A DNA stretch of 64,000 nt from Arthrobacter sp. zg-Y844 (lineage in GTDB: Bacteria > Actinomycetota > Actinomycetes > Actinomycetales > Micrococcaceae). This document shows, piece after piece, positions 54,625 through 62,831 of the stretch (position 1 is its first letter; every line of letters starts with the position of its first letter). A model generated the notes under the pieces. It worked only from the letters and a program-made list of their open reading frames with translations. It searched no databases and was not told the origin of the DNA. Location of the stretch: positions 1,240,001 to 1,304,000 of the forward strand of contig NZ_JANFLS010000001.1 in assembly GCF_024385465.1 (NCBI RefSeq), written 5' to 3'. The translations under genes were made by a program, and so were the position numbers.

Positions 54625-55733
54625 TGCTCGATACAACCTCCGCCCTCAGCCGTCCCGGGTCCCTGCTGACCAAGAACAGGCTGCCCCGCTATACGCCTTG
54701 GGTCGTGCTGGCCGCTGCCTTGATCCTGGGGGCGGCACTGTCCGCCCTCATCGGCTTCTCCGTCACGTCCTTCGCAATCTTCACCGCCGTGCTTTTCGTC
54801 ATCGGCGGCACGGTTGCCACCTGGGTCGTGGAGGGCAGGCGGCATGCAGTGGACCGCCTCGCCACGAACCTGGTCTGCGGTGCCTTCCTGCTGGCGCTGC
54901 TGCCCCTGGTATCGGTGATCTTCACCGTCCTGGTCCGCGGGCTGCCCGGCCTCAGCCCGGATTTCCTGCTCACTTCCATGGGCGGCATGACCGGCGCCGT
55001 GGACAACGCCACGACGGACAACGGGACAGCGGTCCTGGGCGGCGCGTACCACGGCATTGTCGGCACCCTGCTGATCACCTTCTGGGCCACGGTCATTTCG
55101 GTGCCCGTGGGCCTGCTCGCCGCCGTCTACCTGGTGGAATACAGCCGGGGCGGAACACTTTCGCGGGCCATCACGTTCTTTGTGGATGTGATGACCGGTA
55201 TCCCCTCGATTGTGGCCGGCCTGTTTGCCGCCGCGTTCTTCGGGCTCGTCTTCGGGCCGGGCACCCGCACCGGATTCGTTGCCGCCGTCGCCCTCTCCGT
55301 GCTGATGATCCCGGTGGTGGTCCGCTCCACCGAGGAAATGCTCAAGATCGTGCCCAACGAGCTACGCGAGGCTTCCTACGCCCTGGGCGTGCGTAAGTGG
55401 CGGACCATCCTGAAGGTAGTGGTGCCCACAGCGATTTCCGGCATTGCCTCCGGCGTCACCTTGGCGATCGCCCGCGTGATCGGGGAAACGGCACCCCTGC
55501 TGGTCACCGCCGGCTTCGTCAACACCATCAACTTCAACGCGTTTGCGGGCTGGATGAGCACGCTGCCCACCTTTATCTACCGGCAGCTGATGAGCCCCAC
55601 CTCCCCGACCAACACAGATCCGAGTACCCAGCGGGCCTGGGCGGCAGCACTGATCCTGATCATCATGGTGATGCTGCTGAACCTGGGCGCCCGCCTGATT
55701 GCCCGGATATTCGCCCCCCGGACCTCCCGCTAG
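54624..55733 (+). CDS. pstA: Phosphate ABC transporter permease PstA
   Basis: The 369-aa permease has the PstA core ([13 protein letters not shown] ~188-200 and EAA loop [17 protein letters not shown] ~248-264) plus an N-terminal extension with two additional hydrophobic segments (~25-70), common in actinobacterial PstA. ATG 54624 overlaps pstC by one base. pstB follows after 31 bases. Confidence 0.95.
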   Translation: MLDTTSALSRPGSLLTKNRLPRYTPWVVLAAALILGAALSALIGFSVTSFAIFTAVLFVIGGTVATWVVEGRRHAVDRLATNLVCGAFLLALLPLVSVIFTVLVRGLPGLSPDFLLTSMGGMTGAVDNATTDNGTAVLGGAYHGIVGTLLITFWATVISVPVGLLAAVYLVEYSRGGTLSRAITFFVDVMTGIPSIVAGLFAAAFFGLVFGPGTRTGFVAAVALSVLMIPVVVRSTEEMLKIVPNELREASYALGVRKWRTILKVVVPTAISGIASGVTLAIARVIGETAPLLVTAGFVNTINFNAFAGWMSTLPTFIYRQLMSPTSPTNTDPSTQRAWAAALILIIMVMLLNLGARLIARIFAPRTSR

Positions 55734-55764
55734 CCCTGTACAGCGATTTACCGAGAAGGAAACC

Positions 55765-56544
55765 ATGTCCAAGCGCATCGACGTCAAAGACTTGAATGTC
55801 TACTACGGCAATTTCCTTGCCGTCCAGGACGTCAACATCAACATTGAACCCCGCTCCGTGACCGCCTTCATCGGCCCCTCGGGCTGCGGCAAATCCACCT
55901 TCCTGCGCACCCTGAACCGGATGCACGAGGTACTCCCCGGCGCACGTGTCGAAGGTGAAGTGCTGCTGGACGGGGAGAACCTCTACGGCCCCGGCGTTGA
56001 TCCGGTGACCGTCCGCAGCCACGTGGGCATGGTGTTCCAGCGGCCCAACCCGTTCCCCACCATGTCCATCCGGGACAATGTGCTGGCAGGCGTGAAACTG
56101 AACAACAAGCGCATCTCGAAGTCCGACGCCGATGACCTGGTGGAAAAGTCCCTGACCGGCGCCAACCTCTGGAAAGAGGTCCGTGACCGCCTGGACAAGC
56201 CGGGCTCCGGGCTCTCCGGCGGCCAGCAGCAGCGCCTGTGCATAGCCCGCGCCATAGCGGTGTCGCCGGAGGTGATCCTGATGGACGAGCCCTGCTCCGC
56301 CCTGGACCCCATCTCGACGCTGGCCATCGAGGACCTCATCGAGGAACTCAAGAGCGACTACACCGTGGTCATCGTTACCCACAACATGCAGCAGGCGGCG
56401 CGGGTGTCGGACAAGACGGCGTTCTTCAACATCGCCGGCACCGGCAAGCCCGGCCGGCTGATCGAATACGCCGACACTCCCGTCATCTTCAGCAACCCCG
56501 CCGAGCAGGCCACGGAAGACTACGTCTCCGGACGTTTCGGATAA
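55765..56544 (+). CDS. pstB: Phosphate ABC transporter ATP-binding protein
   Basis: The 259-aa ATPase has Walker [10 protein letters not shown] (~35-43), the Q-loop in VFQRPNPFP, the signature LSGGQQQRL (~151-159), Walker [13 protein letters not shown] and the His-switch THNMQQA. It energises PstCA. ATG 55765 has GAGAAGGA upstream. The gene ends seven bases from the convergent PiT gene. phoU is not adjacent. Confidence 0.97.
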   Translation: MSKRIDVKDLNVYYGNFLAVQDVNINIEPRSVTAFIGPSGCGKSTFLRTLNRMHEVLPGARVEGEVLLDGENLYGPGVDPVTVRSHVGMVFQRPNPFPTMSIRDNVLAGVKLNNKRISKSDADDLVEKSLTGANLWKEVRDRLDKPGSGLSGGQQQRLCIARAIAVSPEVILMDEPCSALDPISTLAIEDLIEELKSDYTVVIVTHNMQQAARVSDKTAFFNIAGTGKPGRLIEYADTPVIFSNPAEQATEDYVSGRFG

Positions 56545-56551
56545 GCGGCGG

Positions 56552-57562
56552 CTAGAGGAGCGGGCTGAGGGCCAGCAGCAGGATCCCGCCGAGCAGCGCG
56601 GTTATGGGCGCCGTGACCAGCCAGGTGACGAGGATTTCCCGCAGCGGGATGAAGCGGACGGTGGAAAAGCGCTGGTTGGTGCCGGCGCCGACGATGGCGG
56701 ACGTCATGGTCTGGGTGCTGGAGAGCGGAATGTGCAGCCAGAGCGCACCCAGGAACAGCATCGCGGAGCTGACCGCCTGGGCGCTCATGCCCCGCAGCGG
56801 GTCCATCCGGACCAGCCGGTACCCCAGTGTGTGCGTGATCCGCCAGCCGCCGAAGAGCGTGCCGGCGGTCAGGGCCAGCGCCGCAAAGAGCTGCACCCAG
56901 AGGGGAATGTCGGTTTCAATTGTCTGCCCCGCGGCCAGCAGCGCAAGCACCACCACGGCCATGGTCCGTTGCCCGTCCTGGATTCCGTGCCCCAGGGAGA
57001 AAGCCGAGGTGAAGACGGACTGCGCTATCCGGTTTCCGGCGTCTCCGCGGCGCGGAGAGCTGTAACGCATCAGCCACGTGGCCGGAAAAACCAGCAGGTA
57101 GGCCAGTGCAAAGGCGATCAGGGGGGACAGCAGCAGCGGCAGGGCTATCTGCTCCCAGATCAGCCGGTAGGACTCGGCTATGTTGTGCCCGCCCACTAGG
57201 GTTGAGGCCGCGCCGGAACCCACCAGCCCGCCCACCAGGGCGGACGTGGATGACGACGGCATCCGCCGCCACCAGGTCCACACCCCCCATCCGCACGCCG
57301 CCAGCAGCCCGGCAATCAGGATGCCGAGGCCCTCTGGTCCGGCCGGGAGATCCACAAACCGGACGGTCAGGGCAACGGCCAATGCGGTGCTCACCAACGC
57401 ACCCAGGAGATTGAAGCCGGCGGCCAGCAGAATGGCCACGGTGGGGGTCAGTGCCCGGGTGCGGACGGAGGTGGCCACCGAGTTGGAGGCGTCATGGAAG
57501 CCGTTGAGGAAGGCATAGGCTCCGGCGAGCAGGACGACGCCGGCCAGGAGGAGGGTGGCCAC
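56552..57562 (-). CDS. pitA: Inorganic phosphate transporter, PiT family
   Basis: The 336-aa protein has about ten membrane helices and the duplicated PiT motif: GFHDASNSVAT near the N-terminus and the C-terminal copy region LSSTQTMTSAIVGAG. PiT proteins are low-affinity metal-phosphate/proton symporters. GTG 57562 starts two bases before the DUF47 stop is completed upstream (TAGGGTG), so the two are coupled. It converges head-on with pstB. Confidence 0.92.
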   Translation of the reverse strand: MATLLLAGVVLLAGAYAFLNGFHDASNSVATSVRTRALTPTVAILLAAGFNLLGALVSTALAVALTVRFVDLPAGPEGLGILIAGLLAACGWGVWTWWRRMPSSSTSALVGGLVGSGAASTLVGGHNIAESYRLIWEQIALPLLLSPLIAFALAYLLVFPATWLMRYSSPRRGDAGNRIAQSVFTSAFSLGHGIQDGQRTMAVVVLALLAAGQTIETDIPLWVQLFAALALTAGTLFGGWRITHTLGYRLVRMDPLRGMSAQAVSSAMLFLGALWLHIPLSSTQTMTSAIVGAGTNQRFSTVRFIPLREILVTWLVTAPITALLGGILLLALSPLL

Positions 57563-57563
57563 C

Positions 57564-58181
57564 CTAGGATTCCCGGACGAGGACGCCGCCCACGAACGTG
57601 GCCGCCAGGCGCAGCTGCGCCGAGGTTCCCGAAAGCTGGTCGGCAAGGTCCCGGTGCCGGGCATAGGCCATTGGCTTGTACTCGCGCATCAGTTCCGCCA
57701 CCCAGATCCGCCGGGACCGCTCGGCCCGCCGGGCCAGCCGGAGCATTTCGATCCAGTATTCTTCCAGGTCCTCCAGCGAAGCCAGCCGCCGCATGGCGGC
57801 GGCGGTCAGCTCAGCCTGGCGGCCGATGACTTCCAGCTGCTCGGACGCCCGGCGGGACACTCCTGTGAGCTTGTAGAGGGAAATGGTTTCCGCTGAGGCG
57901 TCCAGGCACTCCATGGCGGACATCAGGAGCAGGGAAAGCTCGTAGAGGTCTTCACGGGGGAGCGGGTTGATGAAGCTGGTCCGCATCTGCGTCATCAGTG
58001 CAAAGTGCAGATCGGTGGTTTCGGCATCGATCTGATGCAGCTGCTCGGTCAGCCGGTCGAATTCCTCCGGTTCTGCTCCGAGGATCTCCGCCAGCACGCT
58101 GGTGCCGCGCAGCAGTTGGGACGCCATCCGGGAAAGCAGCTCAAGCCCGGCATTCTCTTGGGGGAAGAGTTGAAGCTTCAC
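57564..58181 (-). CDS. DUF47 (PhoU-like) protein, putative regulator of PiT
   Basis: The 205-aa all-helical protein matches DUF47/PhoU-like proteins (MKLQLFPQE opening; EFDRLTEQLHQIDAETTDLH ~40-59 with metal-binding-type E/D/H residues). DUF47 proteins are usually encoded before PiT transporters, as here, and are thought to modulate their activity. GTG 58181. Tight coupling to the PiT gene supports the role. Confidence 0.9.
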   Translation of the reverse strand: MKLQLFPQENAGLELLSRMASQLLRGTSVLAEILGAEPEEFDRLTEQLHQIDAETTDLHFALMTQMRTSFINPLPREDLYELSLLLMSAMECLDASAETISLYKLTGVSRRASEQLEVIGRQAELTAAAMRRLASLEDLEEYWIEMLRLARRAERSRRIWVAELMREYKPMAYARHRDLADQLSGTSAQLRLAATFVGGVLVRES

Positions 58182-58514
58182 GTTGGACGAACGTCGGCCG
58201 GGGAAGTAAGGGTGCTCACAGCCCCAAGAATATCCGATGGCGGGTCTGGAATTACGGGGACGCCCGCGAAAGACTCCCGCTGGGAACCAGCTGGGGAAAA
58301 GTAACGGTGCCGGACCGGGAGCGCCTCTCGGCGGAAGGCCGCTCGAAGCGGCTCAGAGTTGAAGCCCGGGGGTTCCGCAGTCCGACACCGATTTCAGTTT
58401 TCTACGCTCGGCCGGTGATGTCAACACGGCCCTGCAGGCCGGGGCGGCACTGTGCGGAGCGCCACTGTGGGGCTTGACACTGTGGGGCTTGACACTGTGC
58501 CCGCCGCGGCACGG
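58182..58514. other. Intergenic region with promoter of the DUF47-PiT genes
   Basis: This 333-base stretch contains no convincing gene. Its left part must hold the minus-strand promoter for DUF47-PiT. A GTTACTTTTCC sequence on the minus strand (around 58306-58316 on the plus strand) resembles one PHO half-site but lacks an in-register second unit. The right part holds a 15-base tandem repeat. Confidence 0.5.
58463..58499. repeat. 15-bp tandem repeat, about 2.5 copies
   Basis: CACTGTGGGGCTTGA occurs at 58463-58477 and 58478-58492 without mismatch, followed by CACTGTG at 58493-58499. A related CACTGTGCGG lies at 58448. Confidence 0.9.
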
Positions 58515-59156
58515 CTAGTCGAGCTCTCCGCGCCGCCAGGCGGCTGCCGAGTGCTCCAGGTCCTCGGCCGTGTGCACCAGTTGGCGCGCGTTGCGGGTCA
58601 GCAGGGTGGCCCGGTCCCCGTTGGAGGCCTCCGAGGCATCGGCATGGTTGGCCTGGCCGAGGGCCACCACGCGGCAGAACGCGGCGAAACGCTCCAGCGC
58701 GACGTCGAAGTCACCCTCGAAGGCACCGGAAAGAATGGTGTCCGCCATGGCCCGCATTTCGTCCGCTCCGAGGGGCTCGGCTACTCCGGCGACTACCTTG
58801 GATACCTGGGCAACGTCTTTGCCTGCGGCGTAGTAGGCGGCGATCCGTTCCGGGTTCCGCTGGATGGACGCACGGAGGGCATACAGGCGCCAGAGGGCGC
58901 CGGGCAGGGACCGGGCGGGGCTTTCAGCCCACATCTCGGCCACCGCTTCCACCCCCTGCTGGTCGGTCAGTTCCACGAGCCGGCGGGTGACTTCCGGATC
59001 GGTGCTCTCGCGGCCGTGGTGGACCAGCGCCTGGGCGGCAAGATGGGCCGCCTCCGAAACGCGTGCCGGATCGGCACCGCCGGGGAAATTGGCGAAGTCC
59101 ACAGGTGCAAGAGGCTTTGGCTTGTGATGGCGCGGCGTTGAATTGGACTCACTCAT
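58515..59156 (-). CDS. Conserved actinobacterial protein of unknown function
   Basis: The 213-aa product is predicted helical and soluble, starting with a basic SESNSTPRHHKPKPLAP stretch. I recall close homologues in Arthrobacter-like genomes carrying an unsupported RNA polymerase-related label; I see no polymerase motif. The internal sequence ALVHHGRESTDPEVTRRLVEL and GAFEGDFDVALERFAAFCRVV looks like alpha-helical repeats. ATG 59156 was chosen because the conserved region begins there; GTG 59177 is an alternative. Confidence 0.75.
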   Translation of the reverse strand: MSESNSTPRHHKPKPLAPVDFANFPGGADPARVSEAAHLAAQALVHHGRESTDPEVTRRLVELTDQQGVEAVAEMWAESPARSLPGALWRLYALRASIQRNPERIAAYYAAGKDVAQVSKVVAGVAEPLGADEMRAMADTILSGAFEGDFDVALERFAAFCRVVALGQANHADASEASNGDRATLLTRNARQLVHTAEDLEHSAAAWRRGELD

Positions 59157-59306
59157 ACTGGAAGAATACTCCGGCACTTACGCGGAAATCGAGGCGGTCC
59201 CCGGGGTACCCTGCCGTGCTCCAGACCGGGGTTTTCCACGATCTGTGTGGTGTGCGATAAAGTGGGACAGTCGGTCCGCGCGCTGTCAAAAGCCGGGGCC
59301 GGTGGA

Positions 59307-59379
59307 GCGCCTATAGCTCAGTTGGTAGAGCAACGTCCTTTTAAGTCGTGGGTCGCAGGTTCGAGCCCTGCTGGGCGCA
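59307..59379 (+). tRNA. tRNA-Lys (anticodon TTT)
   Basis: A complete 73-base cloverleaf: 7-bp acceptor stem, D arm GCTC/GAGC, anticodon loop CTTTTAA with anticodon TTT, 5-base variable loop, T arm GCAGG/CCTGC with TTCGAGC loop, discriminator A. The anticodon stem (ACGTC/GTCGT) has one T-T mismatch. CCA is not encoded. Confidence 0.97.
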
Positions 59380-59383
59380 CCGA

Positions 59384-59424
59384 ACAGAAATGGCTTGCCT
59401 TCATTGAAGGCAAGCCATTTCTGT
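59384..59424. terminator. Perfect 19-bp inverted repeat, bidirectional terminator
   Basis: Arms 59384-59402 and 59406-59424 pair perfectly with a 3-base loop. The outer ACAGAAAT/ATTTCTGT ends act as A/T tracts for both strands. It separates tRNA-Lys from the convergent CDGSH gene. Confidence 0.75.
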
Positions 59425-59440
59425 ATCCGGCACCGCCGGG

Positions 59441-59782
59441 TTACGCCTCTTCCGCCGCTTTGCGCGCCGGTGCCGGAACCGGACGACGGCGGGCGGTATC
59501 GAACTTCATCAGCTTGTGGGTGCCGTCGCAGTACGGCTTGATGGCCGAACCGCCGCACCGGCACAGGGCAACGGTTTCCCGGTCACGGGGTACCGGAACC
59601 CCGTCAGGCGTGACAATTTCAAAGTCGCCGCGGACCAGCAGGGGACCGTTGGGGCAGGCCACGATCGAAGCGGGAGCGGCTCCTTCCCGTGTCTTCCACG
59701 CGTCGGCGCCGTCCTGCTCCGCCTGGACGTCCGCGTGTTCGGCGTCCTTCTCATCTACGGGGCCGGCCGCCGGAGCCGTCAC
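59441..59782 (-). CDS. CDGSH iron-sulfur domain protein
   Basis: The 113-aa product contains one CDGSH (mitoNEET-like) motif, CRCGGSAIKPYCDGTH, with 2Fe-2S ligands Cys74, Cys76, Cys85 and His89. The N-terminal ~35 residues are acidic and probably disordered. Such proteins transfer electrons or iron-sulfur clusters. It overlaps the upstream heme-oxygenase-like gene by four bases, so the two are co-translated and probably act together. Confidence 0.9.
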   Translation of the reverse strand: MTAPAAGPVDEKDAEHADVQAEQDGADAWKTREGAAPASIVACPNGPLLVRGDFEIVTPDGVPVPRDRETVALCRCGGSAIKPYCDGTHKLMKFDTARRRPVPAPARKAAEEA

Positions 59783-60867
59783 GGGGTTACTCCGTCGGCC
59801 GCTGCGGTTGCGGCCAGCGCTGCCTTGCCGCCGTCGTTCACCAGGGGAAGCAGCAGCGCGGATTCGCCCGCCTGCCAGGCATTCAGCTGGTCTTCGCCGA
59901 GCATCGCATCGATGGCCAGGACAGTTGCGGCGCCGAAAATGACGTCGGCGAGCAGATCGGGTTCAGCCTCGGCCAAGCCTCCGGCCAGGTCCCGTGCGGC
60001 AATCTGTTCGTGCACTGCATCCGCTTCCACATGCTCGTCGAAGTAGTAGGTGACATCGTCGCTGAACCCGTGCCGGCGGAACCCGCGGGCGTAGAACGAG
60101 TTGGGGATCGAGGACGTCATCTCGAACGCCGCCAGGTGCCCGGCAATGGCGCCGCGCAGCCGGCGGTTCAGTCCGAAAAGCGACATGGCGTTGGAGGATG
60201 CCAGGGTCAGGGCGGGAACCTGGTCAATGTAGTACCCGTAGCCGGAATCCAGGTCCAGGCCTTCCATGGTGGTGCCGAACAGCTTCGAGTGCATCCGCTC
60301 CACCCGCCCGCCGCCGTACTCATCGGCCTGGATTTCGACCAACGCCGCCTTTGCGCGGCCCACCGGCAGGCGCGGGATGGCCCAGCTGTGCGGATCCGCT
60401 TCCTTCAGTTGGTAGATCGAGCGCAGGATCAGGAACTCGCGAAGCTGTTCCACGCTGGCCTTGCTGGCAATAAACCGGGAGACGCTGGGGCTGTCGTCTT
60501 CGGCTGCCAGGCGGAAGAGGGTCTCCGCGACGGCTTCGCTTTCCGGTGCGGGCAGCTCGGGGACGGGCACCGTACGGCGCAGCACATCCTCGAAGGCGGC
60601 CTCCAGCCGTGCCCGCACGCGGATCAGCTCGGGATCCCACTCTGCCGCGTCTTCAACTCCGTCCAGTCCGCTGTAATGCAGCTCGTACAGGCAGAACAGG
60701 GCCAGCTGGAGGTCTTCGTCACGGAACAGGTCCGCAGTGGCAGCCAGTGCTTCGTCCACCAGCAGGTTCAAGGAACCGTAGGCGTTGGCATGACCTGTTC
60801 CGCCGCGGTTCTGGAGGAGGTCAATCAAGGTGGCGCTGACGGGCCCTCTCGGGGCGGGAATCTTCAT
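59779..60867 (-). CDS. Iron-containing redox enzyme, heme-oxygenase-like fold
   Basis: The 362-aa protein matches the 'iron-containing redox enzyme' (heme-oxygenase-like diiron, HDO) family. Candidate metal ligands are Glu/His in LYELHYSGLDG (~60-70), EIQADEYGGGRVERMHSKLF (~173-192) and the YYFDEHVEADAVHEQ helix (~273-287). HDO enzymes use O2 at a diiron site for varied N-oxygenations, decarboxylations or C-C cleavages; the substrate is unknown. ATG 60867 has TAAGGAAAGC upstream. Coupled to the CDGSH gene. Confidence 0.82.
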   Translation of the reverse strand: MKIPAPRGPVSATLIDLLQNRGGTGHANAYGSLNLLVDEALAATADLFRDEDLQLALFCLYELHYSGLDGVEDAAEWDPELIRVRARLEAAFEDVLRRTVPVPELPAPESEAVAETLFRLAAEDDSPSVSRFIASKASVEQLREFLILRSIYQLKEADPHSWAIPRLPVGRAKAALVEIQADEYGGGRVERMHSKLFGTTMEGLDLDSGYGYYIDQVPALTLASSNAMSLFGLNRRLRGAIAGHLAAFEMTSSIPNSFYARGFRRHGFSDDVTYYFDEHVEADAVHEQIAARDLAGGLAEAEPDLLADVIFGAATVLAIDAMLGEDQLNAWQAGESALLLPLVNDGGKAALAATAAADGVTP

Positions 60868-60919
60868 TGCTTTCCTTACAACGCACTACAGGGTGCTTTT
60901 CCGGCGGGTTTCATGGGTT

Positions 60920-60938
60920 GGTTGGAACGAATCCAACC
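60920..60938. promoter_or_regulatory. Inverted repeat, candidate operator
   Basis: A perfect 7-bp repeat GGTTGGA-N5-TCCAACC lies 53-71 bases upstream of the diiron-protein start, in the 190-base divergent interval with the membrane protein at 61058. Size and spacing suit a TetR- or MarR-like dimer; no cognate regulator is adjacent. Confidence 0.4.
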
Positions 60939-61057
60939 GTCAGCATACTTGGTGTGGCCCCACGGGGCCTGTTTTGCCGGGCGGCCGGGGCCGGCATTGA
61001 CCTTTGCCGCCGGGTTCGGTGCAATGGAGGCAAACGACAATACGCAGGAGGGTGGAT

Positions 61058-61630
61058 ATGCCCGGTACGGATCCTTCAACGGTTCTGCCGCTGCTGCTGC
61101 TGGCGGCAGTGCTGGTGGCCGGGTCTGCCGGTGTGGACCGTGCGCTTGGTACCCGGGACGGGGAAAACCTCTTCTGGGTCGGGTTCTCCGCGTTCCTGGG
61201 AGTGCTCCTGACCGCTGCCTGGGTGTTGGCTGCCACGTCGGCCGCATCGGCCGCCGTCGGAGCCGTTGTGGTGGCGGGCAGTATCGCAGCGGCGCTTTGG
61301 GTGGGGCGGCGGGACCGCCGTCGTCGCCGGAACCGCGAACGCCAACAGCTGGAGGCAGTTGTAAATGCCGCTGCCGCCCGGCACCGGGACGTCCTGGCCC
61401 GCTGGAGTGCCTATGAACTGGACCCCTGGCTCGCGGCGGAAAACCCGCAGTTGCTGGACCTGCGCACCCCGGAAACACGGACCTTTATCCGGGCGCTGAA
61501 GGTTGCCGAGCAGCTCCGCCCCGAAGCGGGAACCGCGGCGGAGGCTGCTGCCTACGCCGAAGCCGTCACCGTGCTGGAAGACTCGCTGCGACGCGCGGAA
61601 GCGACCGTTGACGGCGGGCGGGCGGCCTGA
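61058..61630 (+). CDS. Membrane protein with helical cytoplasmic tail, hypothetical
   Basis: The 190-aa product has three hydrophobic segments (~9-28, ~42-60, ~64-84), an Arg-rich turn (RRDRRRRRNRER, ~87-98), then a soluble helical domain. ATG 61058 has CAGGAGGG upstream. No family recognised. It is divergent from the diiron/CDGSH operon. Confidence 0.68.
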   Translation: MPGTDPSTVLPLLLLAAVLVAGSAGVDRALGTRDGENLFWVGFSAFLGVLLTAAWVLAATSAASAAVGAVVVAGSIAAALWVGRRDRRRRRNRERQQLEAVVNAAAARHRDVLARWSAYELDPWLAAENPQLLDLRTPETRTFIRALKVAEQLRPEAGTAAEAAAYAEAVTVLEDSLRRAEATVDGGRAA

Positions 61631-61675
61631 CGGCGGGGACTGGACCGCGGTGGGAATGCGTGGCAGTCTCGGGCC

Positions 61676-61975
61676 ATGACTAGCAAAGACATCAGCGTCA
61701 CGCGCAATGAAGCGCTGAATCGGTACGAACTGCGGCTGGACGGCACCCTCGTGGGCATGGCCGATTATCAGGTGGAGCCGGACGGCGTCGCTTTGACCCA
61801 CACGGAAATGGAGCCGGATTTCCGGCATCAGGGCTACTCATCACGTCTGGCCCGCTACGCCGTGGAGGACATTGTGAGCGGCGGGCGACGGGTCAAGCCG
61901 TACTGCTCCTATATGGCCGCGTACCTTGGCAAGCATCCGGAATACAGCCACCATGTGTCCTGGCCGCAGGAATAG
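61676..61975 (+). CDS. GNAT-family N-acetyltransferase, small (YjdJ-like)
   Basis: The 99-aa protein is the short GCN5-related type: NRYELRLDGTLVGMADYQ (~15-32), HTEMEPDFRHQGYSSRLARYAVED (about 42-65) containing the acetyl-CoA loop, and the C-terminal KPYCSYMAAYLGKHPEY (~74-90). Targets are unknown. ATG 61676. It lies 46 bases after the preceding membrane protein gene. Confidence 0.85.
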   Translation: MTSKDISVTRNEALNRYELRLDGTLVGMADYQVEPDGVALTHTEMEPDFRHQGYSSRLARYAVEDIVSGGRRVKPYCSYMAAYLGKHPEYSHHVSWPQE

Positions 61976-62003
61976 CCGGAGCGGCAGGCCGCGCGTTAAT
62001 TGA

Positions 62004-62067
62004 AGCTGGCTTCCCGCTCTGCATATGGGGGGAACGCAGAAGGGGAAGCCAGTTCCAACAGTATAAT
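62004..62067 (+). promoter_or_regulatory. Promoter with large inverted repeat before the HTH/7TM cassette
   Basis: A consensus -10 TATAAT lies at 62062-62067. Just upstream, a 12-bp inverted repeat (62004-62015 with 62043-62054, one G-T pair) encloses a second 5-bp repeat (62018-62022 with 62036-62040). The right arm covers the -35 position, so it may be an operator for autoregulation by the HTH protein. Confidence 0.5.
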
Positions 62068-62105
62068 TCCATTTGTTCGGGTAAATCCAATCGAGGGGGG
62101 CCAAA

Positions 62106-62831
62106 ATGGCGGTGTCTGCCAAGGCTTTCCAAAATTGGCGCACCGCAGTGGCTCCGGGTGAATCCAATGCGGACGTTTGCCGCCGGACGGGGATCAAGCG
62201 CTCCACCCTGGCCCAGCAGGTTGTCCGGGGCAAAGTAGCGGAGATTACCGTGGTCCGGGTAGCCCGGGCGTACGGGAAAAATCCGGTAGAGGCCCTTTCT
62301 GACTTCGAGGAGTACTCCGATCTGCTCGGCGGGCCGTGGCGGCCCAACCCCGCGGAACTCATCAGCCAGGTTTCCTACATCTGCATCCTGCAAATGATCC
62401 TGGCCAGGGCCACCCAGAGTGGACCCCCGGAATGCCCCGACCTTGCCAAGCATCCGCACCGGAACGCGATCCGTTCCTGGTTCGAGGCAGTAGACCCGGG
62501 GGACCTGCGCCAGCAGCTTAGCGCCCGGACCGGCGTTGCACCCCAGAATATTTCGGCCCAGCTTTCCGCGGCCCGGCTGGCACCTGAGCTGGCCGTGGAA
62601 GCTGCGCGGATTGCGGGCGCTTCGCTGCCGGGCGGCCTGGTGGCCACCGGGCTGGTTACGCCGGAGGAGGCCGGCTGGCCGCAGAAGGGCCAGCAGGAAG
62701 CTCTGGCTGCGCTCACCGATTCCGAACTCCTGTTTCTGGCCCGGGACCGCTTGGACGGGGCGGGAAAGCAACTAAGGAAGTTTGAACACGATGTGGAAAA
62801 TGATCTAACGCTCTTGGAGAACCTGGGATGA
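62106..62831 (+). CDS. Double helix-turn-helix regulator, hypothetical
   Basis: The 241-aa product has two HTH-like segments: NADVCRRTGIKRSTLAQQVVRG (about 21-42) and DLRQQLSARTGVAPQNISAQLS (about 133-154). The C-terminus (~195-241) is helical and charged, possibly for dimerisation. ATG 62106 follows a GAGGGGGG ribosome site. It overlaps the membrane protein gene by four bases. Composition is less GC-rich than flanking housekeeping genes. I recognise no named family. Confidence 0.75.
   Translation: MAVSAKAFQNWRTAVAPGESNADVCRRTGIKRSTLAQQVVRGKVAEITVVRVARAYGKNPVEALSDFEEYSDLLGGPWRPNPAELISQVSYICILQMILARATQSGPPECPDLAKHPHRNAIRSWFEAVDPGDLRQQLSARTGVAPQNISAQLSAARLAPELAVEAARIAGASLPGGLVATGLVTPEEAGWPQKGQQEALAALTDSELLFLARDRLDGAGKQLRKFEHDVENDLTLLENLG

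Noticed and set aside
58280-58330. PHO box upstream of DUF47-PiT
   Set aside because: One half-site-like GTTACTTTTCC is present on the minus strand, but no second unit occurs at the 11-base register.
59307-59424. An integrated element at tRNA-Lys
   Set aside because: No integrase and no repeated tRNA 3' end are visible nearby; at most it is an empty site.
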